This document shows positions 17,692 to 26,492 of a DNA stretch of 64,000 nucleotides, one piece after another. The DNA is taken from the NCBI GenBank assembly GCA_017937925.1, contig JAGBCQ010000012.1:124001-188000 (forward strand), given 5' to 3'. The notes beneath the pieces were generated by a model that saw only the letters and a list, made by a program, of their open reading frames with translations, made no database searches and had not been told where the DNA came from. Numbering within the stretch: position 1 is the stretch's first letter; the number at the start of each line of letters is the position of its first letter. The position numbers were made by a program, and so were the translations under genes. The DNA comes from Paraprevotella sp. Lineage in GTDB: Bacteria > Bacteroidota > Bacteroidia > Bacteroidales > Bacteroidaceae.

Positions 17692-20199
17692 TTATCGTAA
17701 TTTCGCTCCGAGCTGACGTTCCAAATTGGCTACCAACTTGCTCATTATCGCGTCTATCTGCTTGTCATTGAGCGTCTTCGTTTCGTCTTGTAAAAGGAAA
17801 TTCACGGCATAACTCTTCTTGCCTGCTTCCAAGTTCTTGCCTTCATAGACGTCGAACAGCTTCACTTCTTTCAAGAGTTTCTTTTCGGTAGCGAAGGCTA
17901 TCTTTTCTATTTCAGCGAACTCAACATGCTTGTCGAGCAACAATGCCAAGTCGCGGCTTACTGCCGGGAACTTGCTGATTTCATGATAACTTACCTTATT
18001 ATTACGAATGGCTTTCATCAACAGGTTCCAGTTCAAATCCGCAAAGTAAACCTCATTATCTACGTCCATTGCCTTTTGAATCTTCTTGCTGACTACGCCC
18101 ATCATGGCAAGTACCTTTCCGCCACGATTCTGAATCTCTATACCTTTAGAATAAATATCCTTGTTGCAAGGTGCGAACACCAATGCTCCGAAACTTACTC
18201 CCAAGCGCTGAAGAATGTTCAGCACATAGGCTTTCAACTCGTAGAATGTGGAATCCTCATCGGGATGCGCCCATGAGCCGACTACGCGTTTGCCTGTCAC
18301 CCATAAGCCCAAATGGTAATCCTCATTGTATGCATCCAGCACATGCTTTATCACCTCTGGGTCGCGACTACTGCTGACACCCGGTATGATATCCGCACAT
18401 TTCCTACTCTCATTATAATAATAGCAATTACCAAACTCAAAGAACTTCAAATCGGCATTCTTACGGTTGGCGTTGTGAGCGATACATTCCAAACCGCCGA
18501 ACAGCAGACTCTGGCGCATCGCATTCAAATCCGAGCTCAACGGGTTCATCAACTTCACAAGGTTCTCTGCCGGATAAGAAGTGACTCCGTCATAATATGC
18601 GCCTCGTTGCAAAGAGTTGTTCAATATTTCGTTAAAGCCACAGCCTACCAATTGCTCTGCAATCAGGTTCTGAAGTTTGTGGCTTTTGTCCTCGTCGCCC
18701 TTTACGTTCAACGTAGATTTTACCGACGAAGGAATCTCTACATTGTTATATCCATACACACGCAAAATATCCTCCACGACATCACATGGACGCTGCACAT
18801 CCACACGATAAGCGGGTACTTGCAATTTCAAACCTTCAGCAGTCTCCTCAAGCACTGTCATTTCCAAGCTGGTAACGATACTCTTTACCGTTGCTGCCCC
18901 GATGTTCTTACCCATCAATCTGTAAGCATAATCGTAGTTCAAATCAACAATAAAGTCTTGGATTGGATTGGGGTAAACATCCTTAATCTCCATCGCAATC
19001 TCTCCACCCGCCAATTCTTTACACAATATCGCAGCCTGCTTTAACGCATAAATAACTCCGTTGGGGTCGATGCCTCTTTCAAAACGGAACGATGCGTCAG
19101 TACTCAACCCATGACGACGCGCACTTTTACGAATCCAAGTAGGATTGAAGTAGGCACTTTCCAACAAGACATTGCAAGTCGTTTCGTAAGTACCACTACC
19201 CCTTCCGCCGAAGACACCGGCAATACACATCGGTTCTTCTACATTACAGATAGCCAAATCGCGCTCACTCAACTTATGTTCAACACCATCGAGCGTTACG
19301 AAAGGTGTACCTTCGGGCATGGTCTTCACCACCACCTTGCCACCTTTTATCATATCAGCATCAAAGCAGTGCAATGGTTGGCCATACGCATGCATGATGT
19401 AGTTGGTTATATCCACGATATTGTTAATAGGGCGAAGTCCTATGATGCGCAACTTCTCTTGCAACCACTCCGGACTTTCCTTCACCTCACAATTCTTGAT
19501 TGTAACAGCGGCATAACGCGGACAAGCCTCAACGTTTTGCACCTCAATATCGATATTCAAAGCATTACTATCTACCTTAAAGCCTTCGCATGAAGGACGA
19601 CGCAACGCTGTCTTGTAACCGTTCTGAACCAACCATGCATACAAATCGCGCGCTACACCGTAATGTGAGCAGGCATCGGCACGATTGGGAGTGATATCCA
19701 CCTCAATCAAATAGTCACTCTTCAAGTTATAATAATCTGCCGCCGGCGTTCCCGGTACGGCTGTTTCCGGCAGAACAATAATACCGTTATGGTCTGTACC
19801 CAATCCTATTTCGTCCTCAGCACATATCATTCCATTGCTCTCCACGCCACGCAACTTGGACTTCTTGATGGTAAAACACTCGTCACCATCATACAATTTG
19901 CAACCCAAAGTTGCTACGACTACTTTTTGTCCTGCTGCCACATTAGGCGCTCCACATACAATCTGAACAGGCTCACCATCACCTAAGTTGACCATACAAA
20001 CGTGCATATGGTCAGAATTAGGATGCTCCTCACAAGTCAGTACCTCGCCAATCACCAAACCTTGCAATCCACCCTTGATAGGTTGCACCTCTTCCACACA
20101 GCCCACCTCAAGACCTTCCGATGTCAAGGCTTCTGCAACGGCCTGAGCAGTCAAATCAAAATCGACATACTCTTTCAGCCAATTATAAGAGATATTCAT
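17692..20199 (-). CDS. pheT: Phenylalanyl-tRNA synthetase beta subunit
   Basis: An 835-residue beta chain of PheRS. The N-terminal tRNA-binding OB domain (EEHPNSDHMHVCMVNLGDG) lies at about 40-150, the B3/B4 editing region with NRADACSHYGVARDL follows, then B5, the catalytic-like domain (RFERGIDP) and a C-terminal ferredoxin-fold anticodon-binding domain (SYHEISKFPAVSRDLALLLD). It is somewhat longer than the 795-residue E. coli protein, as usual for Bacteroidales. pheS is not adjacent. It leads the pheT-yebC-TSCPD operon. Confidence 0.96.
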   Translation of the reverse strand: MNISYNWLKEYVDFDLTAQAVAEALTSEGLEVGCVEEVQPIKGGLQGLVIGEVLTCEEHPNSDHMHVCMVNLGDGEPVQIVCGAPNVAAGQKVVVATLGCKLYDGDECFTIKKSKLRGVESNGMICAEDEIGLGTDHNGIIVLPETAVPGTPAADYYNLKSDYLIEVDITPNRADACSHYGVARDLYAWLVQNGYKTALRRPSCEGFKVDSNALNIDIEVQNVEACPRYAAVTIKNCEVKESPEWLQEKLRIIGLRPINNIVDITNYIMHAYGQPLHCFDADMIKGGKVVVKTMPEGTPFVTLDGVEHKLSERDLAICNVEEPMCIAGVFGGRGSGTYETTCNVLLESAYFNPTWIRKSARRHGLSTDASFRFERGIDPNGVIYALKQAAILCKELAGGEIAMEIKDVYPNPIQDFIVDLNYDYAYRLMGKNIGAATVKSIVTSLEMTVLEETAEGLKLQVPAYRVDVQRPCDVVEDILRVYGYNNVEIPSSVKSTLNVKGDEDKSHKLQNLIAEQLVGCGFNEILNNSLQRGAYYDGVTSYPAENLVKLMNPLSSDLNAMRQSLLFGGLECIAHNANRKNADLKFFEFGNCYYYNESRKCADIIPGVSSSRDPEVIKHVLDAYNEDYHLGLWVTGKRVVGSWAHPDEDSTFYELKAYVLNILQRLGVSFGALVFAPCNKDIYSKGIEIQNRGGKVLAMMGVVSKKIQKAMDVDNEVYFADLNWNLLMKAIRNNKVSYHEISKFPAVSRDLALLLDKHVEFAEIEKIAFATEKKLLKEVKLFDVYEGKNLEAGKKSYAVNFLLQDETKTLNDKQIDAIMSKLVANLERQLGAKLR

Positions 20200-20232
20200 A
20201 TCTTTTGTATTTAGTTATTTCGAAATAATGCG

Positions 20233-20263
20233 CAAAATTACACTTTTTCGTACAATCCACCAA
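20233..20263 (-). promoter_or_regulatory. Predicted pheT operon promoter
   Basis: On the minus strand, TTG (20261-20263), a 20-bp spacer and TAATTTTG (20233-20240), 33 bp before the pheT start. Confidence 0.6.
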
Positions 20264-20372
20264 GAAAAAAGGGCGTACCAAAATGAAAAAACGCCCCAAC
20301 TATCGTGTTCTTTCCGCAACACGCACCTAATTATAACGAAATACTTACTTTGTTATAATGAAACCAACCTTT

Positions 20373-20505
20373 GTCATCCGAACCATAGGTCAGCGCCCGT
20401 AGATCCCTCGTCGCTTCGCTCTGTCGGGATGACATAACATTGGGAATGAAGATTATCTCCCCTCCCTTGTGGAGGGGACGGGGGTGGGTCTCCCCCGCTT
20501 TAATG
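20373..20505. repeat. REP-like palindromic repeat (copy A) and GGAGGGG hairpin
   Basis: The 325-bp gap between dnaB and pheT holds a copy of a dispersed repeat (20373-20434; core TCCCTCGTCGCTTCGCTC...GTCGGGATGAC). It is followed by a second palindromic block with CCCCTCC (20459-20465) pairing GGAGGGG (20471-20477) and a GGGGG/CCCCC stem. The second block may also terminate dnaB on the minus strand. Related copies lie near 28850, 53841, 55868 and 59385. Confidence 0.7.
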
Positions 20506-20525
20506 CAGTTTTTTACTCTCTGTTT

Positions 20526-22085
20526 TTAGAACGGCGGAGGAGTATCCAAAACAGGTGCCTCATAGGGTGAAGATGGTTCAATAGGAGGAACAAAATCCGG
20601 CGAAGGCAATGGTGCTCCACCACCTCTATCAGAACCAAACGCTACCGACTCTCCCGGCATAGGCACATAAGCATCCTCTTCAGGGTCCTGGAAGCGTGCA
20701 TACTCTCCACGGAACTTCAAGCGCACATCACCCACTGCACCATTACGATGCTTGGCGATAATGATTTCCGCCATCCCATGCAGGTCGTTTCCCTTTTCAT
20801 CCTTATATATCTTGTAATATTCAGGACGGTGGATAAAGCATACCATATCCGCATCCTGCTCAATAGCTCCCGACTCACGAAGGTCGCTTAACTGTGGACG
20901 CTTACCCTCAATACCTTCACGACTTTCAACACCACGGTTCAACTGACTCAGCGCAATAATAGGAATGTTCAACTCCTTAGCCAATCCCTTTAACGAACGT
21001 GATATGGTGCTGACTTCTTCCTGACGACTTCCGTAGGACATTCCACTGGCATTCATCAACTGCAAGTAGTCTATCAATATTATTTTTACACCATGCTCTC
21101 TTACCAAACGACGTGCTTTGGTGCGCAACTCAAAGACTGACAACGACGGTGTGTCATCTACGTAAAATGGAGCATCGTACAACTGAGTGATTTTACTATC
21201 CAACTGAATCCATTCATAGGGTGCCAACTGACCGCTTTTCAACTTTTCTCCCGGAATCTCACACACATTGACAATCATACGGTTTACCAACTGTACGTTA
21301 CTCATTTCCAATGAGAACATGGCTACAGGGATTTTCAAATCTACCGCCATTTTCTTTGCCATAGAGAGGACGAAAGCCGTTTTTCCCATTGCCGGACGTG
21401 CAGCGATAATGACCAAGTCTGAGTTTTGCCAACCGGATGTCATCTTATCCAAACGTTCAAAACCGCTACTCAAACCGCTCAAACCATCTGTTCGTGCAGC
21501 TGCTTTCTGCAACATTTCATACGCCTCACGGATGACAGGGTTGATTTGAGTATAGTCTTTCTTCATGTTCTGTTGAGAAATCTCAAACAACTTTCCTTCA
21601 GCCTCCTGCATCAAGTCATCCACATCCTCCGTCTCATCAAATGCCTTTGTTTGCACCTGACTTGTGAAGGTTATCAACTCACGCGCCAAAAACTTTTGGG
21701 CTATAATCCGCGCATGGTATTCAATATGGGCAGACGATGAAACCTTGTTGCTCAACTGGGTGATATAGAACGGACCGCCCACCTCGTCCAACTTATCCAT
21801 TGACTTCAGATGCTCCGCCACCGTCAGGATATCCACAGGTTTCTGTTGCGAGTTCAAACCTCTGATTGCATCGTAAATGATTTGATGTCTATGATCGTAG
21901 AAACTCTCCGGCTTTAATATCTCACTGACTATCGAGAAAGCATCCTGTTCTATCATCAATGCTCCCAATACAGCCTCCTCAAACTCTACCGCCTGTGGTT
22001 GTACGTGCCCATAGGCATCTTCTTGTGGTACTAGCGTTTTCGCTTTCGAGTTGACTCTCCGTGTTGTTCTTCTTTGTTCTGCCAT
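20526..22085 (-). CDS. dnaB: Replicative DNA helicase DnaB
   Basis: A 519-residue hexameric replicative helicase. The N-terminal DnaB domain (EAVLGALMIEQDAF) is at about 35-140; the RecA-like motor has Walker A AARPAMGKTAF near 226-236, Walker B ILIDYLQLM, and the SQLNRGVE / DLRESGAIEQDAD motifs. No intein is present. The C-terminal tail is Pro/Gly-rich, as in other Bacteroidales. It acts at the replication fork with DnaG. Confidence 0.97.
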   Translation of the reverse strand: MAEQRRTTRRVNSKAKTLVPQEDAYGHVQPQAVEFEEAVLGALMIEQDAFSIVSEILKPESFYDHRHQIIYDAIRGLNSQQKPVDILTVAEHLKSMDKLDEVGGPFYITQLSNKVSSSAHIEYHARIIAQKFLARELITFTSQVQTKAFDETEDVDDLMQEAEGKLFEISQQNMKKDYTQINPVIREAYEMLQKAAARTDGLSGLSSGFERLDKMTSGWQNSDLVIIAARPAMGKTAFVLSMAKKMAVDLKIPVAMFSLEMSNVQLVNRMIVNVCEIPGEKLKSGQLAPYEWIQLDSKITQLYDAPFYVDDTPSLSVFELRTKARRLVREHGVKIILIDYLQLMNASGMSYGSRQEEVSTISRSLKGLAKELNIPIIALSQLNRGVESREGIEGKRPQLSDLRESGAIEQDADMVCFIHRPEYYKIYKDEKGNDLHGMAEIIIAKHRNGAVGDVRLKFRGEYARFQDPEEDAYVPMPGESVAFGSDRGGGAPLPSPDFVPPIEPSSPYEAPVLDTPPPF

Positions 22086-22104
22086 TGCTCATTCATTTTG
22101 CTTG

Positions 22105-22112
22105 CAAAGGTA
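22105..22112 (-). promoter_or_regulatory. -7 element of dnaB
   Basis: TACCTTTG on the minus strand, 19 bp before the dnaB ATG. The -33 element is not clear. Confidence 0.45.
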
Positions 22113-22187
22113 ATACTTTGCGAAGTACGTTTGCAGCATTTTTTTATGATTTTACTAACATCTTATCAACTATTTATAAACATTTTA

Positions 22188-22195
22188 TAATTTTG
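22188..22195 (+). promoter_or_regulatory. -7 element of ispE
   Basis: TAATTTTG, 19 bp before the ispE ATG. No perfect -33 TTTG is visible. Confidence 0.45.
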
Positions 22196-22214
22196 TTGGT
22201 TAAAAACTCAAGGT

Positions 22215-23102
22215 ATGATTTGTTACCCTAACGCTAAAATCAATTTAGGACTGAACGTAACGGAACGTCGCCCGGATAGTTATCACAACTTGGAAACCAT
22301 ATTTTACCCCATTCCCCTCTGCGATATTCTGAAGGTGGAAACAGTTACGGATATCACAAAGGCTGACGATGAAACTTTCTTTCTAGACAGCTGCATCACC
22401 ATTACACAAGAATCAGACGATTATACACTTCAGACCGGCGGTATAGACATCAACTGCCCGGCCGAGAAGAACCTCATCATCAAAGTTCTAAGGTTGTTGA
22501 AACAGGAATTTGACATCCCTTATTTGCGCATCAGTATGCTCAAGCGCATCCCTTCAGGAGCCGGTTTGGGCGGTGGGTCATCGGACGCAGCATTTATGAT
22601 GACAACACTCAACAAAATGTTCAACCTCCGTTTGAGCGATGACGAAATGGAACAACGTTTAGCAACCTTGGGAGCAGACTGCGCTTTCTTTGTCCGCAAC
22701 CGCCCCGTATTCGCCACTGGCATAGGCAACATCTTCAAACCTTGCGAATTATCACTAAAGGGATGGACTTTAGTTTTAGTCAAACCCGACGTTTTTGTTT
22801 CTACTAAAGAAGCTTACGCCGGTATCACTCCTCACGCTCCGAACCAATGCGTTACAGACATCATCACACGCCCCATAGAAGAATGGAAAGACCTCCTTGT
22901 AAACGACTTTGAGGACGGCATATTTCAGTTACACCCCACCATTGCCGATATTAAGACCACCCTATACCGTCTGGGTGCCACTTATGCCTCAATGAGCGGT
23001 TCGGGTTCCAGCGTTTTCGGACTGTTCAAACAACCATTGAACGAGAACAGATTGAACGAATTATTTGCCCAACACTTCCATCAACAATTCACATTAGGAT
23101 AA
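22215..23102 (+). CDS. ispE: 4-diphosphocytidyl-2-C-methyl-D-erythritol kinase
   Basis: A 295-residue GHMP kinase that phosphorylates CDP-methylerythritol in the MEP isoprenoid pathway. The N-terminal PNAKINLGLNVTERRPDSYHNLETIFYP-type segment is diagnostic (residues about 4-30), and the ATP loop PSGAGLGGGSSDAAF is near 113-127. A second glycine motif, SMSGSGSSVFGLF, is near the C terminus. Full length. It is transcribed divergently from dnaB. Confidence 0.95.
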   Translation: MICYPNAKINLGLNVTERRPDSYHNLETIFYPIPLCDILKVETVTDITKADDETFFLDSCITITQESDDYTLQTGGIDINCPAEKNLIIKVLRLLKQEFDIPYLRISMLKRIPSGAGLGGGSSDAAFMMTTLNKMFNLRLSDDEMEQRLATLGADCAFFVRNRPVFATGIGNIFKPCELSLKGWTLVLVKPDVFVSTKEAYAGITPHAPNQCVTDIITRPIEEWKDLLVNDFEDGIFQLHPTIADIKTTLYRLGATYASMSGSGSSVFGLFKQPLNENRLNELFAQHFHQQFTLG

Positions 23103-23160
23103 AAACAAATCCACATTAAGCGCTGATATTAAATCGGTTGACGTCATTTCATATCAACTT

Positions 23161-23226
23161 TAGGGAAATTCCTACCGGCTTTTAGGAATAATCCTTTGTA
23201 CCGGTCCCTAGAAAAGGTGAACTTTG
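23161..23226 (+). promoter_or_regulatory. Promoter with overlapping dyads before secreted-protein gene
   Basis: TTTG (23195-23198), a 20-bp spacer and GAACTTTG (23219-23226, one base off TAnnTTTG) form a likely promoter. Two nested inverted repeats overlap its upstream half: TAGGGA (23161-23166) with TCCCTA (23205-23210), and TTCCTA (23169-23174) with TAGGAA (23183-23188). This looks like an operator rather than an mRNA leader. Inferred. Confidence 0.45.
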
Positions 23227-23271
23227 CCCATGAGAAAAGTAAACAAGTACTAACCTTTAAATGATAAAGAT

Positions 23272-24234
23272 ATGAAAAAGTTATTAGGAATATTGAGCGT
23301 TCTGTTCATCGGATGGACAACCGCTAACGCAATGCCTTACGAAGAAGCCAGAGACAGAGCACGGTTCTTGACCGACAAAATGGCATACGAATTGAACTTG
23401 AATGATGCGCAATACAACGATGCGTATGAAATCAATTTGGACTATTTCCTAAACCTCCGCACCGAAAGCGACCTTTATGGTTCGTATTGGACCTACCGTA
23501 ATGCCGACCTACGTCACATCCTTTACGATTGGCAATACACACTGTTCGCTGCCGCCGACTACTTCTTCCGTCCTGTGATATGGAGAGCCAACGCATGGTT
23601 CTATCCCATGTACGGAATTTACAGAGTGAACCACTTCTACTACAATCCACCTAGAGTTTACCACGTCTATCGTGGTGGCCACTACGCCCACCATCATCAC
23701 CACCATGTGAGCTACTATGCACATCGACGTCCTGCATGGAATGGCGGATTCAGAGGCACAAGCAGAGGTCCTGTAGCCGACAACCACCGCAGAAGTAGCA
23801 CACAGCACAGAGACAATGGGTTCCGATTTGAGCGTAGCAAAGGCATCCACCAAGAGCAAAATTCCGGGCGCAACAAAAACAACGGATTCCGTATCGAATC
23901 CCCCTCACGCCAAGGCAAAGATATTCAAGGCAAGAGTCAAGCCGTAGAACGTAACAATAAATCACAACAAACCCTACGCGGTTCGCAAAGCAAAAAGGAA
24001 CGGGCAACGGCACCAACACGCAGCCACCAATACAACCGTCAAAGTTCTACACGCACCACCGTGAAACGAACAACGACACGCACCACAACAAACACGCCAC
24101 GCATTAGCAGCCCGAACAGGAACTCACATCAAAGCATACAGAGAAGTAGCGGTCGTTCATCAGCATCAAACAGGAACGCCACCCCTCGCGGCAATAGCAG
24201 ACCCTCAAGAGGTGGTGCATCACATAGAAGATAA
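23272..24234 (+). CDS. Secreted His- and Arg/Ser-rich protein, unknown
   Basis: A 320-residue protein with a signal peptide (residues 1-20, cleavage near TANA). The first part (about 21-135) is aromatic-rich and ordered, with a repeated DxxLR/YDWQYT pattern. Residues near 136-150 hold a histidine cluster of six in a row. The remainder (about 160-320) is a disordered, highly basic Arg/Ser/Asn/Gln/Thr-rich tail. The family is not recognised. Metal binding by the His cluster or binding to anionic polymer by the tail is possible. A hairpin terminator follows. Confidence 0.65.
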   Translation: MKKLLGILSVLFIGWTTANAMPYEEARDRARFLTDKMAYELNLNDAQYNDAYEINLDYFLNLRTESDLYGSYWTYRNADLRHILYDWQYTLFAAADYFFRPVIWRANAWFYPMYGIYRVNHFYYNPPRVYHVYRGGHYAHHHHHHVSYYAHRRPAWNGGFRGTSRGPVADNHRRSSTQHRDNGFRFERSKGIHQEQNSGRNKNNGFRIESPSRQGKDIQGKSQAVERNNKSQQTLRGSQSKKERATAPTRSHQYNRQSSTRTTVKRTTTRTTTNTPRISSPNRNSHQSIQRSSGRSSASNRNATPRGNSRPSRGGASHRR

Positions 24235-24292
24235 ATCATTACAATCATGAGGTAAAGTCAAAATAGAACCCGTTATTTATTATATTGTATTC

Positions 24293-24340
24293 ATTCCTCC
24301 CACCATGTCACACCGACAGATGGGAGGAATCTCTCTTTCT
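24293..24340 (+). terminator. Terminator after secreted His-rich protein gene
   Basis: ATTCCTCCCA (24293-24302) pairs perfectly with TGGGAGGAAT (24321-24330), followed by a pyrimidine-rich CTCTCTTTCT tail. Confidence 0.7.
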
Positions 24341-24466
24341 GCACAACCTCGCTTGTTTTATCAATCTCACAAACATCAACGACCAAACCGGGCGCCGGTC
24401 TTTGGACATTATAATAAGGTGTAGATAAAAAAAGTAGAAAAGAACACACCTCAGCGACAAGTATGT

Positions 24467-24535
24467 TTTAGATTGTTTTATACTTAATTTATTGCTGCGA
24501 ACTCAAGTTCGCTCTTTTAAAACAACATCTAAAAC
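24467..24535. repeat. Nested inverted repeats immediately upstream of recombinase gene
   Basis: GTTTTAGATTGTTTTA (24467-24482) is inverted relative to 24518-24535 (TAAAACAACATCTAAAAC, two extra bases). Between them lies a perfect 7-bp stem, GCGAACT-CA-AGTTCGC (24497-24512), followed by TCTTTT. It ends 8 bp before the recombinase ATG. It could be a crossover site, an attenuator or an operator. With the terminator it accounts for the 309-bp gap; the rest shows nothing. Confidence 0.6.
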
Positions 24536-24543
24536 TAATTATT

Positions 24544-25752
24544 ATGACATCAATCAAAATTAAGTTCAGACCTTCCAGCATTGAAGGTAAAACAGGAAGA
24601 ATCTACTTCCAAGTCATTCATCAACGTAAAACAAAAGTACACAAAAGTTCTTACAAAGTGCACCCGACAGAATGGAGCAACGAAACCTCAAGTTTTGTCA
24701 TTGCAGATGGAAACAACTCACGCGCCACACTACTCAACGAGTATCAAAGCAGTTTGGATAATGACATCGTCAAACTGCAAGAATGTATTGATTTACTCAT
24801 CAAACGTGATCGCCCATTTACAGCCAACGACGTCATCAGGCTGTATGAAAACAAGACCCATGCACAGACCTTAGAAACATATATGATAACCCTCATTGAC
24901 AACCTAAAAGAACAAGGACGAATACGCACAAGCGAGACTTACCAGTGCGCCTTGGATTGCTTTCTTAAATTTAGGAAAAATAAGGACATTTATTTCGACG
25001 ACATCACTCAGGAGGTAATGGAAAGATACGAATCGTATCTCAAACAAAAAGGAATCTGCATGAACAGCATTTCATTCTATATGCGCATACTTCGAGCCGT
25101 CTATAACAGAGCGATTGAGAACGGATTAACCCTCCAACGCCACCCCTTCCGTCACGTTTACACAGGCATCGAAAAGACTTCCAAACGTGCTGTACAAAAG
25201 CACATTATCAAAAACATCAAAGAAGTACAGCTAAAGACTGGCTGCTCTATGGATTTTGCGAGAGATATGTTCATGTTTTCTTTCTACACCAGAGGCATGT
25301 CGTTCGTCGATATGGCATACCTTCGCAAAAAGGATTTGAAGAACGGGATACTGACATATCGTCGTAAAAAAACAGGACAACAGCTCAGCATCAGATGGGA
25401 GAAATGTATGCAAGAAATCATCAACAAATACCCTTCCACCCAAACGACAGAATACATACTCCCTATCATAAGAAAAGTTAATCTTAACGAACGACAACAA
25501 TATCGTAATGCAATGATATTAGTAAACAGGAAACTCAAACAGATTTCTTCTCTGGTAAATAGTCCGCTCCCATTATCCATGTATGTAGCACGCCACTCAT
25601 GGGCAAGCATCGCTAAAAGTAAAAGAATCCCACTTTCTGTCATCAGCGAGGGCATGGGACACGAATCAGAAAATACAACAAAAATATATCTCGCCACACT
25701 GGATACATCCGTCGTGGACCGCGCCAATCATCTTATCATAAAGGACATTTAA
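24544..25752 (+). CDS. Tyrosine recombinase / site-specific integrase
   Basis: A 402-residue phage-integrase-family recombinase of the Bacteroidales type. It has an N-terminal arm-binding region (about 1-95), a SAM-like core-binding domain (about 100-200) and a catalytic domain. Visible catalytic residues: Arg250 (TRGMSFVDMAYL), Lys near 276 (RRKKTG), Arg350-His351 within YVARHSW, His373 (MGHES) and nucleophile Tyr382 (KIYLATLD). The first His of the HxxR motif is Tyr, as common in this group. Such genes often sit next to Bacteroides capsule loci and invert nearby DNA; here its target is not identified. No other mobile-element genes accompany it. Confidence 0.9.
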   Translation: MTSIKIKFRPSSIEGKTGRIYFQVIHQRKTKVHKSSYKVHPTEWSNETSSFVIADGNNSRATLLNEYQSSLDNDIVKLQECIDLLIKRDRPFTANDVIRLYENKTHAQTLETYMITLIDNLKEQGRIRTSETYQCALDCFLKFRKNKDIYFDDITQEVMERYESYLKQKGICMNSISFYMRILRAVYNRAIENGLTLQRHPFRHVYTGIEKTSKRAVQKHIIKNIKEVQLKTGCSMDFARDMFMFSFYTRGMSFVDMAYLRKKDLKNGILTYRRKKTGQQLSIRWEKCMQEIINKYPSTQTTEYILPIIRKVNLNERQQYRNAMILVNRKLKQISSLVNSPLPLSMYVARHSWASIAKSKRIPLSVISEGMGHESENTTKIYLATLDTSVVDRANHLIIKDI

Positions 25753-25823
25753 TTATGCAAAGCGTATAGATTTACAATAAAACAAAACCCTCCTAATAAT
25801 TTCCGTCTCTCATGAAAAAGGAG

Positions 25824-25831
25824 TAACTTTG
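25824..25831 (+). promoter_or_regulatory. -7 element of 66-aa gene
   Basis: TAACTTTG, 24 bp before the start of the small gene at 25856. The -33 region is weak. Confidence 0.45.
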
Positions 25832-25855
25832 ACTCGTTAAAACAAAGAAAAGAAC

Positions 25856-26056
25856 ATGAGTGACGGAAATTTTAATCGTAGCCTTCTTCCCCACACGCCC
25901 TACCATAGCGGTCTGCAAGCCGGTAAGTCAATGGCACGCATGAAAGCCATCGAAGCCTTTAAATGCTATTTGACCGATACGCATCCCTCGCTATCAGAAG
26001 AAGAATTAAAGACAGAAATTGAGCGGTTTAAAAAGATACTCTCCACTAAAATATAA
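25856..26056 (+). CDS. Small conserved-type hypothetical protein
   Basis: A 66-residue protein with no recognised domain. The N-terminal half is Pro/His/Gly-rich (LLPHTPYHSGLQAGKSMARMKA) and the C-terminal half is predicted amphipathic helix with a Glu/Lys pattern. A good promoter element and codon use like the backbone support it as a real gene between the recombinase and tRNA-Ser. Function unknown. Confidence 0.55.
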   Translation: MSDGNFNRSLLPHTPYHSGLQAGKSMARMKAIEAFKCYLTDTHPSLSEEELKTEIERFKKILSTKI

Positions 26057-26084
26057 TCTTTTTCAAAAAAAAAGCAGCCTAAAA

Positions 26085-26116
26085 TTTGGAGCGTTCAACA
26101 GAAAAGCCTACCTTTG
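26085..26116 (+). promoter_or_regulatory. Promoter of tRNA-Ser gene
   Basis: TTTG (26085-26088), exactly 20 bp, then TACCTTTG (26109-26116): a textbook Bacteroidetes promoter, 40 bp before the tRNA. Confidence 0.7.
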
Positions 26117-26156
26117 CATCGCTTTTCAAGAGAACTACTCTTAAACAAGAAGCTCA

Positions 26157-26241
26157 GGAGAGATGGTAGAGTGGTCGATTACAGCGGTCTTGAAAACCGC
26201 CGTGCTGAGAGGCACCGGGGGTTCGAATCCCTCTCTCTCCG
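26157..26241 (+). tRNA. tRNA-Ser(UGA)
   Basis: A class II tRNA with a 7-bp acceptor stem (GGAGAGA with TCTCTCC at 26234-26240), anticodon stem GCGGT/ACCGC with loop CTTGAAA (anticodon TGA), a long variable arm (GTGCTGAGAGGCAC) and T loop TTCGAAT. The discriminator is G and no CCA is encoded. Its promoter and terminator are both clear. Confidence 0.97.
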
Positions 26242-26380
26242 CAAAGAACAAACCATCAAGAAGGTGTCGAGAAATCGACACCTTTTCTTTTTATATAGCA
26301 ACGTCAAAAGCCCGCTTTTGTAAGTTGATATATGAAAAGAATGGTAGCGGGAACCGCCCTTCTTGATGGTTTGTTATTTG
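26242..26380. repeat. Long inverted repeat downstream of tRNA-Ser
   Basis: An exact 18-bp arm, AACAAACCATCAAGAAGG (26247-26264), is repeated in inverted orientation at 26358-26375. With one mismatch the arms extend to 23 bp (26242-26264 and 26358-26380). The spacer is about 93 bp and contains the tRNA terminator and one copy of a 45-bp direct repeat. Part of a 313-bp gene-free stretch (26242-26554). Confidence 0.8.
26261..26290 (+). terminator. Terminator of tRNA-Ser
   Basis: AAGGTGTCGA-GAAA-TCGACACCTT is a perfect 10-bp stem with a GAAA tetraloop, followed by TTCTTTTT. Confidence 0.85.
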
Positions 26381-26480
26381 AAAGGGCCCCGCGGCGAGCG
26401 AAAGGGAAAAACAAGCAAAGCGAAGTTAATCCCTAAGCAACATCAAAAGCCCGCTTTTGTAAGTTGATGTATGAAAAGAA
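26297..26480. repeat. 45-bp direct repeat pair
   Basis: Positions 26297-26341 and 26436-26480 are identical at 43 of 45 bases. Each copy holds a short palindrome, CAAAAGCCCGCTTTTG. The 94 bp between the copies hold the right arm of the inverted repeat and a GC-rich GGGCCCCGCGGCG patch. Origin unknown. Confidence 0.8.
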
Positions 26481-26492
26481 AAAAAAGAAAAA

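Noticed and set aside
18313-19044. 243-codon plus-strand frame within pheT
   Set aside because: Antisense to a highly conserved synthetase domain; composition fits a shadow frame.
26242-26380. Insertion sequence or MITE
   Set aside because: Inverted arms are present, but no target-site duplication is visible and the unit includes the tRNA terminator; kept only as a repeat.
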